Below, piece after piece: positions 20,199 to 29,337 of a DNA stretch of 64,000 nt. This DNA is from Mycobacterium nebraskense (GTDB lineage: Bacteria; Actinomycetota; Actinomycetes; Mycobacteriales; Mycobacteriaceae): contig NZ_LQPH01000007.1 in NCBI RefSeq assembly GCF_002102255.1, positions 1 through 64,000 on the forward strand, given 5' to 3'. The position numbers and the translations under genes were made by a program. The first letter of the stretch is position 1. Each line of letters begins with the position of its first letter. A model generated the notes under the pieces. That model made no database searches, had not been told where the DNA came from, and saw only the letters and a list, made by a program, of their open reading frames with translations.

Positions 20199-20288
20199 CG
20201 ACGGCGGTATCTCCAACGTTACGAACCAGACACATCGCGGGCTAACCGGGCTAACTAACGAAATGACAATAACGGCCCGGAGGCCATT

Positions 20289-21107
20289 TCAAGCGGAACG
20301 CCACGTCGCACCGGCGCGCCGCACTTGGCCTGCGCAGACATCGCGAATTTCGCGCAACTGCTGAGTCGAAAACGTGACGCTCCCGAGATCAATCAGCAAG
20401 CACGCCAACGCCCACCGAAGCGGGACCAGCCCCAGCACGCCGGCCGCGTCCAGCGCCGCCTCCGCCACCGCACGGGCGCGCTCGACGGCCCCCGCGCTGC
20501 ACAGGGCGGCCGCCAGCACCACTTCGCTCTTGACCGCGTGCCGCGCCGACGGGACGGCCATGGCGCCCGCCAGCCGCACCGCTTCGGTGGCATGGCGGAC
20601 AGCGACTTCGCCGTCGCCACGGGCCATCGCCAATTCGGCGGCCACCCACCCGCGGCGCACCGGCTGCCGGTCGGGCACCGGCCCGGCACTCAGCTCCGAG
20701 TCCGCGCGGGCCAACAGTGCCGCCGCGGCCGCGAAGCGGCCGACACCCAGCGCGTCGGCCGCCAGCCCGATCAGGGCGTCGGCGCGGGCCTCGGGGTCCG
20801 CGCCCGCCAACGCCAGGGCGCGCCCGTCCCAGCCGCGCGCCAATGTGTGCCAACCGAGTTGGCGCAGAAACGATCCCTGCGTGCTGTGCGCCAGGGAGAC
20901 CAGCCGTCCGGCGGGGGCGCTGCGCCGCAGGGCCGCCAGATCGCGATAGGCGCTGCCGTAGCGGCCCTGCCCGCCCGCCGCGACGGCGCGCAGCCACAAT
21001 TCGTCCGGCGTGACCGCCGTCGGCAGCGGCCAGGTTCCGGGCTGGTCACCGAAGGCGGCGGCGGCCAACTTGCGCCAAATCACGGAAGTGTGACGAGTTT
21101 CAATCAC
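20289..21107 (-). CDS. Conserved hypothetical protein (Rv3415c-like), helical repeat protein
   Basis: A 272-residue Ala/Leu/Arg-rich protein that looks all-helical, with TPR-like helix pairs (for example GRYGSAYRDLAALRR and WAAL-type pairs through residues 50-230). No catalytic motif or membrane segment is seen. It lies directly upstream of sigD on the same strand, divergent from whiB3, the same place as Rv3415c in M. tuberculosis. The start follows the long intergenic region; no good Shine-Dalgarno is visible. Function unknown. Confidence 0.85.
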   Translation of the reverse strand: MIETRHTSVIWRKLAAAAFGDQPGTWPLPTAVTPDELWLRAVAAGGQGRYGSAYRDLAALRRSAPAGRLVSLAHSTQGSFLRQLGWHTLARGWDGRALALAGADPEARADALIGLAADALGVGRFAAAAALLARADSELSAGPVPDRQPVRRGWVAAELAMARGDGEVAVRHATEAVRLAGAMAVPSARHAVKSEVVLAAALCSAGAVERARAVAEAALDAAGVLGLVPLRWALACLLIDLGSVTFSTQQLREIRDVCAGQVRRAGATWRSA

Positions 21108-21463
21108 GGCGATGGCGGTAAACAGTTTGTGCTGTTCGCGTTACCGAACTGTTAATCACTATAGATCCTGTACTAATCGCAGCTAGCCCTCCCCTGGCCC
21201 GTGAGCTGGGAAATCTCGTTTCGGTCAAGTGCCTGGTAGCACGGTGCGTGTTTCGCCAATAGGTAGCAGATGAACGCAACGTTAATTCTTTTATAACCAT
21301 TACATACTTTGCCGGGCTAAGTGGCTATTGACGCAAATTCGCCGTCCGCCCTAACGTCTACGCATGACGGGTAGTCATCGGTGACGCCACTTCAATTCAG
21401 TTGCACTATCGCTTCGCGATCTAAGACCTTACTGGGCGTGCCGTGCAGAGAGGGAACACACCA
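21108..21463. other. Intergenic control region between the Rv3415c-like gene and whiB3
   Basis: 356 bases without a credible gene, clearly more AT-rich than the surroundings (one sampled 60-base line is about 42% GC). It must contain the promoters for both divergent genes and a long whiB3 leader. I see one sigma-A-like promoter candidate for whiB3 (21328-21357) and no obvious tandem PhoP-type repeat. Confidence 0.7.
21328..21357 (+). promoter_or_regulatory. Candidate sigma-A-type promoter of whiB3
   Basis: TTGACG (21328-21333), an 18-bp spacer and TAACGT (21352-21357), matching the usual -35/-10 form. Transcription from here would give a leader of about 100 bases before the whiB3 ATG. Confidence 0.4.
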
Positions 21464-21772
21464 ATGCCACAGCCGGAGCAGCTACCTGGACCCAACGCCG
21501 ACATCTGGAACTGGCAACTGCAGGGCTTGTGCCGCGGCGTTGACTCGTCGATGTTCTTCCACCCCGACGGTGAGCGCGGGCGCGCCCGCATGCAGCGCGA
21601 GCAGCGCGCCAAAGAAATGTGCCGGCAGTGCCCGGTCATTCAGGAATGCCGTTCGCATGCCCTCGAAGTCGGTGAGCCCTACGGGGTTTGGGGCGGTTTG
21701 TCCGAATCCGAGCGCGACCTGCTGCTGAAGGGCGACATCGGCCGCACCCGTGGCATCCGCCGCTCGGCCTAG
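21464..21772 (+). CDS. whiB3: Redox-sensing iron-sulfur transcription factor WhiB3
   Basis: A 102-residue protein with four cysteines (Cys23, Cys53, Cys56, Cys62) that bind a 4Fe-4S cluster sensitive to oxygen and nitric oxide. The GVWGG turn and a basic C-terminal tail (GRTRGIRRSA) bind DNA and sigma factor. In M. tuberculosis WhiB3 adjusts lipid synthesis and redox balance and interacts with SigA. ATG at 21464 gives the family's exact length and has AGGGA upstream; a GTG seven codons earlier is open but weaker. The gene is preceded by a long AT-rich leader. Downstream genes up to groEL1 are absent from this place in M. tuberculosis. Confidence 0.97.
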   Translation: MPQPEQLPGPNADIWNWQLQGLCRGVDSSMFFHPDGERGRARMQREQRAKEMCRQCPVIQECRSHALEVGEPYGVWGGLSESERDLLLKGDIGRTRGIRRSA

Positions 21773-21993
21773 CGGTTCATCGAGCAGCCCGAAGGGGCAG
21801 CACGCCTTCTGCACGACACGGTTGAACGTAGCGCCGTCGCGGCCCGTGTAGTAGTCATGGACTAGGCCGCCCGCTGGCTGATTCCATATCGACGCGGCAC
21901 CGGAAAACCGCTGGATCGCGTCGGTCCGAATCCGGGCGTTCCGTCGTGTCGGGGGCCCCGCGTCGGTTCGCTCACGCGCACAGGAGGGGTGCC

Positions 21994-22911
21994 GTGACGA
22001 AACGATCACACCGATCTCTAGATCACGTCCGCAATGCCGGACATGCTGCGGTGACAACCCTGGGACGACAGCAATGGCTGGACCGGCCGAGCTACCGCCT
22101 CGAGCACGGTCTGACATTCCTCTTCGCGGCCATGGGCCGATACCGAGACCGGGTCAGCGATGCGCTGCACGGCACCTGGCTCGGTCATCCGCTGCATCCG
22201 GCGCTGACGTCGGTGCCAACGGGAGCGGTCACGACGACGGTCGCGATGGATGCGGCCTCCATGTTCCCGGGGCGCGCCACGCAATGGCGTGACGCGTCGA
22301 GATTCGCGTTGGGCGTCGGACTCGTCGGAAGCATCGGCGCGGGCGCGACCGGTCTGACGGACTGGCAACACACCCACGAGCAGTCGCGACGCGTCGGCCT
22401 TGTCCATGGCTTGCTGAACGGGATCGCGACGGGCCTGTACGCGCTGTCGTGGTGGGACCGCCGCCACGGTCGCCACGGGCGAGGGATGGCGAGCAGCGCG
22501 CTGGGCTATGGCCTCACCCTGAGTAGCGGTTATCTGGGCGGGGCGCTGGTGTTCGGCTCGGGCGCCGGGGTGGATCGCTCCGGTGATCGGCTGAGCGGGC
22601 ATCACTGGACGCCGGTGCTGCCGGCAACGGCCCTGGACGGCCAGCCACAGCGAGTCGAGGTGAACGGCGTCGGCGTGGTTCTGTACCGCAACGACGACCG
22701 CGTGCTGGCCGTCGGCGCGCGCTGCCCTCACCTGGGTGCGCCGATGGACGACGGCTGGATTGACCGCGATCGAATCGTCTGCCCGTGGCATGGCTCCCGC
22801 TTCGACTGCGATTCGGGGGAAGTGTTACGCGGACCGGCGACGGCCGCACTGCCGCATTACCCGATACGCATTCGCAACGGGTTCGTCGAGGTGCGCGGAG
22901 GGGCCAAATGA
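21994..22911 (+). CDS. DUF2231 membrane domain fused to a Rieske 2Fe-2S domain
   Basis: 305 residues. The first 195 form a DUF2231 membrane domain with its typical GHPLHP motif (His65, His68) and about four hydrophobic helices. The C-terminal 100 residues are a Rieske domain with both cluster-binding pairs: Cys244-x-His246 (CPHLG) and Cys263-x2-His266 (CPWHG). It is likely a membrane-bound electron-transfer protein facing either side. GTG at 21994 was chosen because a perfect AGGAGG lies six bases upstream, although the frame is open further. Its stop overlaps the hemerythrin start, so the two are coupled and may pass electrons or sense the same oxidant. The partner is unknown. Confidence 0.88.
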   Translation: MTKRSHRSLDHVRNAGHAAVTTLGRQQWLDRPSYRLEHGLTFLFAAMGRYRDRVSDALHGTWLGHPLHPALTSVPTGAVTTTVAMDAASMFPGRATQWRDASRFALGVGLVGSIGAGATGLTDWQHTHEQSRRVGLVHGLLNGIATGLYALSWWDRRHGRHGRGMASSALGYGLTLSSGYLGGALVFGSGAGVDRSGDRLSGHHWTPVLPATALDGQPQRVEVNGVGVVLYRNDDRVLAVGARCPHLGAPMDDGWIDRDRIVCPWHGSRFDCDSGEVLRGPATAALPHYPIRIRNGFVEVRGGAK

Positions 22912-23387
22912 ATGCCTACGACGTGCTTTTCGAGCACCACAAGGTGTTGCGCGGGTTCTGCGAGAAAATCACCGCGCTACCCCCGAATTCCGGCGAGCGG
23001 CAAGATGCCCTCGATGAACTGTTGATCGAGCTCGACATCCACATGCGGATCGAGGACGACTTGTTCTACCCGGCGGTGTCGCAGGCAAGCACGCTGGTCG
23101 CAATTGCCCATGCGGAGCACCGGCAAGTCTGGGATCAGCTGGCGGTGCTACTTCGGACCCCGCCGACGGCGCCGCAATACGAGGACGAATGGCACTCGTT
23201 CGTCACGGTCCTGGACGCCCACGCCAGTGAAGAGGAGCGCGACTTGTGCCCGGCCCCAATAGATTTGAGCGCCGACATGCTCGAAGAACTTGGAGACCGA
23301 ATGGTGGAGCGCATCGCCCAACTACGTCAATCCACCATCAACAAGCTCCGCGTCCGCGGCCGCGCGGCCCTGCTGAGTTCGCTGTAA
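22908..23387 (+). CDS. Hemerythrin HHE-domain protein
   Basis: A 159-residue four-helix bundle with the carboxylate-bridged diiron ligand pattern: His10/His11, His45 with Glu49 (HMRIEDDLFYP), His68/His71 (HAEHRQVW) and His105 with Glu109 (HASEEERDL). Such proteins bind O2, NO or peroxide, or store iron. The ATG overlaps the Rieske gene stop by four bases (ATGA). The stop codon TAA is followed in the same frame by 17 sense codons and then the ATG of the Cys-repeat protein, an arrangement discussed as a finding. The C-terminus is basic (KLRVRGRAALL). Confidence 0.9.
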   Translation: MNAYDVLFEHHKVLRGFCEKITALPPNSGERQDALDELLIELDIHMRIEDDLFYPAVSQASTLVAIAHAEHRQVWDQLAVLLRTPPTAPQYEDEWHSFVTVLDAHASEEERDLCPAPIDLSADMLEELGDRMVERIAQLRQSTINKLRVRGRAALLSSL

Positions 23388-23438
23388 GCGGATCCCCGCG
23401 TCGACAACGGCAAGACAGCCGCGGAAACCTGGCGCAAG

Positions 23439-23852
23439 ATGAAAGGCGTGGCCCAATCAGCTAACGACGACGGCGGGCTGGTCGATTCCGAAGCCACAGC
23501 GGCCGGCACCGCGGTAGTTCGATCGGTGGCCACCGTGGCCAGCACCGGAGTCGCGGGATCGGCAGCCACCGTGGCCAGTGCCGGCGTGGCCGGATCGGTA
23601 GCCACCGTGGCCAGCACCGCCGTGGCCGGATCGATTGCCACGGCCGGCAGTGCGGCCGTCGCCGGAAGTATCGTCACCGCGATGTCTCTCGCGGTTGCCG
23701 GCAGCATCGCATGTCTGGGGTGTGCCTTCTGCAAGCGTTGTGTCGTGTGCCTGGGTTGTTTCGGTTGCACAAACTGTGTCGGGTGCATGGGGTGCTACAA
23801 CTGCTCGGGCTTGCGCTTTGCCGTCGGGCTCCGCGACGTGCACGGCCGGTAG
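23439..23852 (+). CDS. Period-three repeat protein with eleven Cys at every third residue
   Basis: I do not recognise this 137-residue protein. Residues 1-25 are polar. From residue 26 to 122 one residue in three follows a strict register. First it cycles Ser-Val-Ser-Thr in 12-residue repeats (small residues Ala, Gly, Val, Ile between). From residue 92 the same register becomes Cys, giving eleven cysteines at 92, 95, 98 and so on to 122. A short tail (LRFAVGLRDVHGR) ends it. The Cys block could bind iron-sulfur clusters or other metal, be crosslinked, or be a modified peptide core; the repeat part is hydrophobic enough to touch the membrane. No clear Shine-Dalgarno. It sits between a hemerythrin and a SodC-like gene, in frame with the former. 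Confidence 0.75.
   Translation: MKGVAQSANDDGGLVDSEATAAGTAVVRSVATVASTGVAGSAATVASAGVAGSVATVASTAVAGSIATAGSAAVAGSIVTAMSLAVAGSIACLGCAFCKRCVVCLGCFGCTNCVGCMGCYNCSGLRFAVGLRDVHGR
23499..23714 (+). repeat. Six tandem 36-bp coding repeats
   Basis: Six imperfect 36-bp units (starting at 23499, 23535, 23571, 23607, 23643 and 23679), each coding for twelve residues of the form xxSxxVxxSxxT. Copies two to four are most alike. The last unit runs directly into the Cys block. The repeats lie wholly within the reading frame of the Cys-repeat protein. Confidence 0.85.
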
Positions 23853-23899
23853 CGCGGATCAATCGTTTCGAGGTCCGCTAATCGGGGTAGGCCCGGCAA

Positions 23900-24661
23900 A
23901 TGAACAAGGGCGTATCCTTCGCGGCCGCGGCGCTTGCCGCGACCATCGCACCGCTAGCCGCATGCGCAAACCAGCAGGGTGGCCAGGCCACCACGTCACC
24001 GTCGTCCAGCGCGCCGCCCGGCACGGAGCGGATGACCACGCAGTTGAAGGGCGCCGACGGAAATCAGGTCGCCACCGCCACCATCGATTTCGCCAATGGC
24101 TACGCGACGGTGACCGTGGAAGCCGGACCCAACCAGGTCCTGAGCCCCGGTTTCCACGGCCTTCAGATCCACTCGGTGGGCAAATGCGAGGCCAATTCGA
24201 CTGCGCCGGCCGGAGGTTCGACCGGTGACTTCAACTCCGCCGGAAGCGTCTACCAGGCGCCGGATCACACGGGTTTTCCGGCCAGCGGTGACCTGACCGC
24301 GTTGCAGGTGCGCAACGACGGGTCGGCGAAACTCGTCACCACCACCAACCTGTTCACCGCTTCGGATCTGCGAAACAGCTCGGGCACCGCGCTGGTCATC
24401 CACCAGGCCGCGGACAACTTGAGCGGTAGCGCCACCGGTGAGTCGGGCAAGCGGGTGGCCTGCGGGGTGATCGCCGCGTCCTCCGCGACGACGACTTCGT
24501 CCACCGAAACGACGACCAGCGTCACGACGATCACCACGACGACCGCCGTACCGCCGCCATCCACGAGCACGAGCACCGTCACGGTCACCAGCACCCCGGC
24601 GTACACGTCCACTCCGACAACGACCGTGACGACGCCGCCCAGCCTTCCGCCCGGCCGCTGA
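23900..24661 (+). CDS. SodC-like lipoprotein with degenerate copper/zinc site
   Basis: 253 residues. A lipoprotein signal with lipobox LAAC (Cys22) is followed by a Cu,Zn superoxide dismutase fold (residues 45-195) and a Thr/Ser/Pro-rich tail. The fold is recognisable from [24 protein letters not shown] and KRVACGV, and the disulfide pair Cys96/Cys188 is kept. However, the first copper His is Gln89 (LQIH instead of LHIH), and the bridging His is lost (SVYQ instead of GHYx). His91 and His168 remain. M. tuberculosis SodC already lacks zinc; this protein probably lacks normal copper chemistry too. It may be a binding or structural paralogue at the cell surface rather than a dismutase. Confidence 0.85.
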   Translation: MNKGVSFAAAALAATIAPLAACANQQGGQATTSPSSSAPPGTERMTTQLKGADGNQVATATIDFANGYATVTVEAGPNQVLSPGFHGLQIHSVGKCEANSTAPAGGSTGDFNSAGSVYQAPDHTGFPASGDLTALQVRNDGSAKLVTTTNLFTASDLRNSSGTALVIHQAADNLSGSATGESGKRVACGVIAASSATTTSSTETTTSVTTITTTTAVPPPSTSTSTVTVTSTPAYTSTPTTTVTTPPSLPPGR

Positions 24662-24765
24662 CGCGCTGAAGACCGAATCCACCTCCGGCCCCGAGCCGGG
24701 GGTAGGGCACAAGCCGATCGCCGTAACTGAAGGCGTCCGCGGTCCGACGCCCCTACTCTTCTGAC

Positions 24766-25167
24766 ATGCAGACGGTGCTGTTCACCCTCGGGTTGGTCCT
24801 GTTCCTGATCGGTCTGCTCACCGGATTCGCCATCCCGGCGCTGAAGAACCCGCGCATGGCGCTGTCGAGCCACCTCGAGGCCGTCCTCAACGGCATGTTC
24901 CTCGTGCTGCTCGGCCTGCTCTGGCCATACATCCACCTGCCCAATGCTTGGGGAGTGACGGCAGTCGTACTGATCGTGTACGCCGCCTACACGAACTGGC
25001 TGGCGACCCTGCTGGCAGCCGCTTGGGGCGCCGGCCGCAGGCTCGCGCCCATCGCGGCGGCCGACCACGAGGCGTCGGCGGCGAAGGAGCGGATCGTCAA
25101 CTTCCTGTTGGTATCACTCGGGCTGGCGATCGTGGTCGGCGTGGGCATCGTCATCGCCGGAATCTGA
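24766..25167 (+). CDS. Four-helix membrane protein resembling hydroxylaminobenzene mutase / styrene oxide isomerase
   Basis: 133 residues with four transmembrane segments (about 3-25, 41-58, 62-85, 110-131). The conserved segment after helix 1, ALKNPRMALSSHLEAVLNGMF, matches the pattern I know from the HabA/StyC family (PRM-x-L-x-xHLE-x-x-x-NG-x-F), including the His in SSHLE. That family isomerises hydroxylaminoarenes or epoxides, and styrene oxide isomerase uses heme. Assignment rests on this motif and topology only. It starts 104 bases after the SodC-like gene. The reaction in this organism is unknown. Confidence 0.65.
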   Translation: MQTVLFTLGLVLFLIGLLTGFAIPALKNPRMALSSHLEAVLNGMFLVLLGLLWPYIHLPNAWGVTAVVLIVYAAYTNWLATLLAAAWGAGRRLAPIAAADHEASAAKERIVNFLLVSLGLAIVVGVGIVIAGI

Positions 25168-25246
25168 TCACTGGGACAACGACGCTTTCGTCTCGCCTAG
25201 CCCCGCGGTTGGGCAAGGCCCGGTCGATCGGGCCGGTCGGTAAGTT

Positions 25247-25726
25247 GTGGCTGTAGACGTTCTCTCCATCACAAGCGTGGCGGTGGTAACCGCCGACCCG
25301 CCGCAGAGCCGCAGGCTATTCATTGATGCCCTCGGCCTCCCGTTGGAGGGCGAAGGCGATGGCTATTACTGCACCGGAAACATCCCCGGCAGCAATCACT
25401 TCGGAGTGTGGCCGCTCACCGAGGCGGCAGAGTCATGCTTCGGAACACCCCAATGGCCCGCCGATCGGGTGGTCCCCCAGGCCTCCATCGAGTTCGAGGT
25501 GAAGGATCCCGAAGCCGTCGCCACAGCAGGCGCCGAGCTCCAGCGCGCGGGCTTCGAGCTGTTGCACCCGGCCCGCACCGAACCGTGGGGACAAACAGTC
25601 ACTCGGGTTCTCACCGAGGATGGCTTGATCATCGGCGTCTCCTATGCGCCGTCGCTTCATGTCGTAGACGAGGACTGGGGCGCGAGCCCCTGGCCGTGGT
25701 ACCGGATGGCGAGTGCTCGTGCTTAG
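25247..25726 (+). CDS. VOC/glyoxalase-superfamily protein
   Basis: 159 residues with paired beta-alpha-beta-beta-beta modules of the vicinal-oxygen-chelate fold: SVAVVTADPPQSRRLFIDALGLPL at the N-terminus and IEFEVKDPEAVATAGAELQRAGFELL in the second half (each stretch is a typical VOC strand-helix pair). Some metal-ligand positions are visible (His in SNHFGVW, Glu in IEFEV) but the set is not clearly complete. Members include glyoxalases, dioxygenases and drug-binding resistance proteins. The start is GTG at 25247. It is followed after nine bases by the DUF1345 gene, so the two are likely co-transcribed. Confidence 0.8.
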   Translation: MAVDVLSITSVAVVTADPPQSRRLFIDALGLPLEGEGDGYYCTGNIPGSNHFGVWPLTEAAESCFGTPQWPADRVVPQASIEFEVKDPEAVATAGAELQRAGFELLHPARTEPWGQTVTRVLTEDGLIIGVSYAPSLHVVDEDWGASPWPWYRMASARA

Positions 25727-25735
25727 GTCGGGATT

Positions 25736-26386
25736 GTGAAATCCCTCGTTAAGTTGTTTCGCGACACGGTCGCGGCTCGGATAGGGGTTGCAGCCGCGCT
25801 CGGAATTGCCGTCGCTCTCGGGGTGGGTAACACGGTCGGCTGGCGATTCGCGCTCGCCGGCTGGATCGTTACCGCTGGCGTCTATGTGGTGTGGACGCGG
25901 CTCATTATCGGCGGAATGGATGCTGATCAAACCTGCAAATACGTGACGAAGGAGGACCCCACCCGGTGGGTAGCCGACGCGGTCATCGTGTCGGCAAGCG
26001 TCGCGAGCCTGGGCGGGGTCGGTTACGTGGTGGCCGCCGCGTCGCGCTCGGGCCCGGGAGCCGTAGAAGCCGCCGTTGTGGGCGTCCTGACCGTCGCCGC
26101 ATCCTGGTTTGCCGTGCACACATTGTTCACCGTGCACTACGCGCGGCTTTATTACTCGGACGAGCCCGGTGGAATCAACTTCCACGACCCGGAGCGACCC
26201 CGCTTTCGGGACTTTGCGTATGTGGCCTTCACCGTAGGCATGACCTATCAGGTGTCAGACACCGAGATCGGATTGACCTCCATCAGGGCGACGGTGTTGC
26301 GCCATGCGTTGCTGTCCTACCTCCTCGGCGCGGTCGTCTTGGCGGTCACCATCAACCTGATCGCGGGATTGGGCTCCAAGTTCTAA
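25736..26386 (+). CDS. DUF1345 integral membrane protein
   Basis: 216 residues with about five hydrophobic helices (around 17-33, 38-56, 78-100, 108-128 and 188-211) and the DUF1345 hallmark of [13 protein letters not shown] followed by [22 protein letters not shown]. The function of this family is unknown. GTG start, nine bases after the VOC gene. A compact hairpin directly after the stop ends the unit, which converges on the diiron protein gene. Confidence 0.87.
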   Translation: MKSLVKLFRDTVAARIGVAAALGIAVALGVGNTVGWRFALAGWIVTAGVYVVWTRLIIGGMDADQTCKYVTKEDPTRWVADAVIVSASVASLGGVGYVVAAASRSGPGAVEAAVVGVLTVAASWFAVHTLFTVHYARLYYSDEPGGINFHDPERPRFRDFAYVAFTVGMTYQVSDTEIGLTSIRATVLRHALLSYLLGAVVLAVTINLIAGLGSKF

Positions 26387-26388
26387 TC

Positions 26389-26409
26389 GGAGGGACGCGC
26401 GCTCCCTCC
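26389..26409. terminator. Hairpin between convergent DUF1345 and diiron-protein genes
   Basis: GGAGGGA (26389-26395) and TCCCTCC (26403-26409) form a perfect seven-bp stem around CGCGCGC, three bases after the DUF1345 stop and 21 bases from the opposing stop. Probably bidirectional. Confidence 0.5.
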
Positions 26410-26429
26410 TCGCCAAACCCGCCACCGGG

Positions 26430-27530
26430 CTAGCTCGCGCCCGCCGCGATCACCTCGTCCACCTCGAGGGCCCGGTCGGCCATCTCGGCGTGTGCCTTGT
26501 CCAGCGCCTCGGCCTGATCCTCGTCGGCCTTCATCAGCGCCTCGATGTCGAAGCCGGCCATGTCGTGGACTCCCATGTCCCGGAAGGCCTTCTGTACCTT
26601 GTCGCCCCACAACCCGATGTCCTTGACGATCGGCACGATGCGGCTGAACAGGTGCGAGCGGAACTGGATCATCAGCGGTGAGGTGTCGACCCATTCCGCG
26701 CACGCTTTGACGTCCATGCCGAGGGTCTCGAAAACCTCCTCGCCGCGGAACCGGTCGCGCATCAGGTAACAGGCGTCGACGACGAACTCTTCCCGCTCGT
26801 CGCGCTCGGCGTCGGTCAGTGCGGAGTAGTAGTCCTTCAACGAGATTCGGCCGAAGGCGACGTGGCGCGCCTCGTCCTGCATGACGTAGGCCAGTAACTG
26901 CTTGGCCAGCGAGTCCGGCGCCGCCATGTCACGCAGCACCCCGAACGCGGCCAGCGCGAGCCCTTCGATGAGTACCTGCATGCCGAGGTACGGCATGTCC
27001 CAGCGCGAATCGCGCAGGGTGTCGTCCAGCAGTGCGGTCAGGTGCTTGTTGATCGGGTAGACCACGTCGACCTTGTCCTGCAGGAACCGCGAGAACGCCT
27101 CGACGTGCCGGGCCTCGTCCATGGTCTGGGTGGCCGCGTAGAACTTCGCGTCCAGGTCCGGGACGACCTCGACGATCTTGGCCGCGCACACCATCGCCCC
27201 CTGCTCGCCGTGCAGGAACTGGGAGATCTGCCAGGCCTGGAAGTGCTGGCGCATCTCCGAGCGACGTGCTTCGTCGGCGGCGTCCCACATCGGGCTGCCG
27301 AACAGCGGGTGGAATTCGTCGGGCAGCGCGACCGGGTTCATCGGGTCGACGTCTTGCGCCCAGTCGATACGCGACTGGGCGTCCCACTGCTTGTCCTTGC
27401 CCTTTTGGTAGAGGGACAGGAGCCGGGCGCGCCCCTCGTCGTACTCCCAGGTGAAGCGCGCGTCGCCGGCGCTGGGGACCTCCCACGAGTACGGCACAGG
27501 CACCTCCGTGTACTTGTCCCTCGTTGTCAT
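26430..27530 (-). CDS. Ferritin-like diiron protein (ribonucleotide-reductase R2-like fold)
   Basis: A 366-residue helical protein with a full diiron carboxylate ligand set: Glu109 (LHGEQGA), Glu139 with His142 (MDEARHVEAF), Glu189 (LIEGLAL) and Glu220 with His223 (QDEARHVAFG). The spacing resembles R2-like oxidases and ferritin-like N-oxygenases; no Tyr radical site can be assigned. It could be an oxygenase, oxidase or peroxide-reactive protein. It is transcribed leftward from a start 164 bases from groEL1 and forms the right edge of the segment that separates whiB3 and groEL1. The substrate is unknown. Confidence 0.85.
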   Translation of the reverse strand: MTTRDKYTEVPVPYSWEVPSAGDARFTWEYDEGRARLLSLYQKGKDKQWDAQSRIDWAQDVDPMNPVALPDEFHPLFGSPMWDAADEARRSEMRQHFQAWQISQFLHGEQGAMVCAAKIVEVVPDLDAKFYAATQTMDEARHVEAFSRFLQDKVDVVYPINKHLTALLDDTLRDSRWDMPYLGMQVLIEGLALAAFGVLRDMAAPDSLAKQLLAYVMQDEARHVAFGRISLKDYYSALTDAERDEREEFVVDACYLMRDRFRGEEVFETLGMDVKACAEWVDTSPLMIQFRSHLFSRIVPIVKDIGLWGDKVQKAFRDMGVHDMAGFDIEALMKADEDQAEALDKAHAEMADRALEVDEVIAAGAS

Positions 27531-27643
27531 GAGCGGCCGCCTCTCTACCCGGTGTGACCAGTGGTCATATGACGCGTATCACATTGCACTGCGGGGCGGC
27601 AGCGCGTCAAGCCTGACTGGCGGTCCAATTGACCGACCCAACG

Positions 27644-27683
27644 AACGAAGCGCCCCCGGCCGATTGACCGGGGGCGCTTCGTT
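27644..27683. terminator. Strong terminator downstream of groEL1
   Basis: A perfect 16-bp stem: the arm at 27644-27659 (AACGAAGCGCCCCCGG) is exactly complementary to 27668-27683, with an eight-base loop. It lies 11 bases past the groEL1 stop and near the promoter side of the diiron gene. Confidence 0.85.
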
Positions 27684-27694
27684 AGCGGGTGCTT

Positions 27695-29317
<1,623 letters not shown>

Positions 29318-29337
29318 CAGGCTCCTTCATACGCATG

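Noticed and set aside
21443..21463. Upstream GTG start for whiB3
   Set aside because: It would add seven non-conserved residues; the ATG at 21464 gives the standard 102-residue protein with a better ribosome-binding site.
23499..23714. CRISPR-like array of regular 36-bp units
   Set aside because: Units abut without spacers, are imperfect, and translate to an in-frame 12-residue protein repeat, so they are coding repeats.
23457..23843. 128-codon minus-strand frame opposite the Cys-repeat gene
   Set aside because: It also has a repeated composition, but only because it mirrors the tandem DNA repeats; the plus-strand frame has the exact Cys register and continues from the hemerythrin frame.
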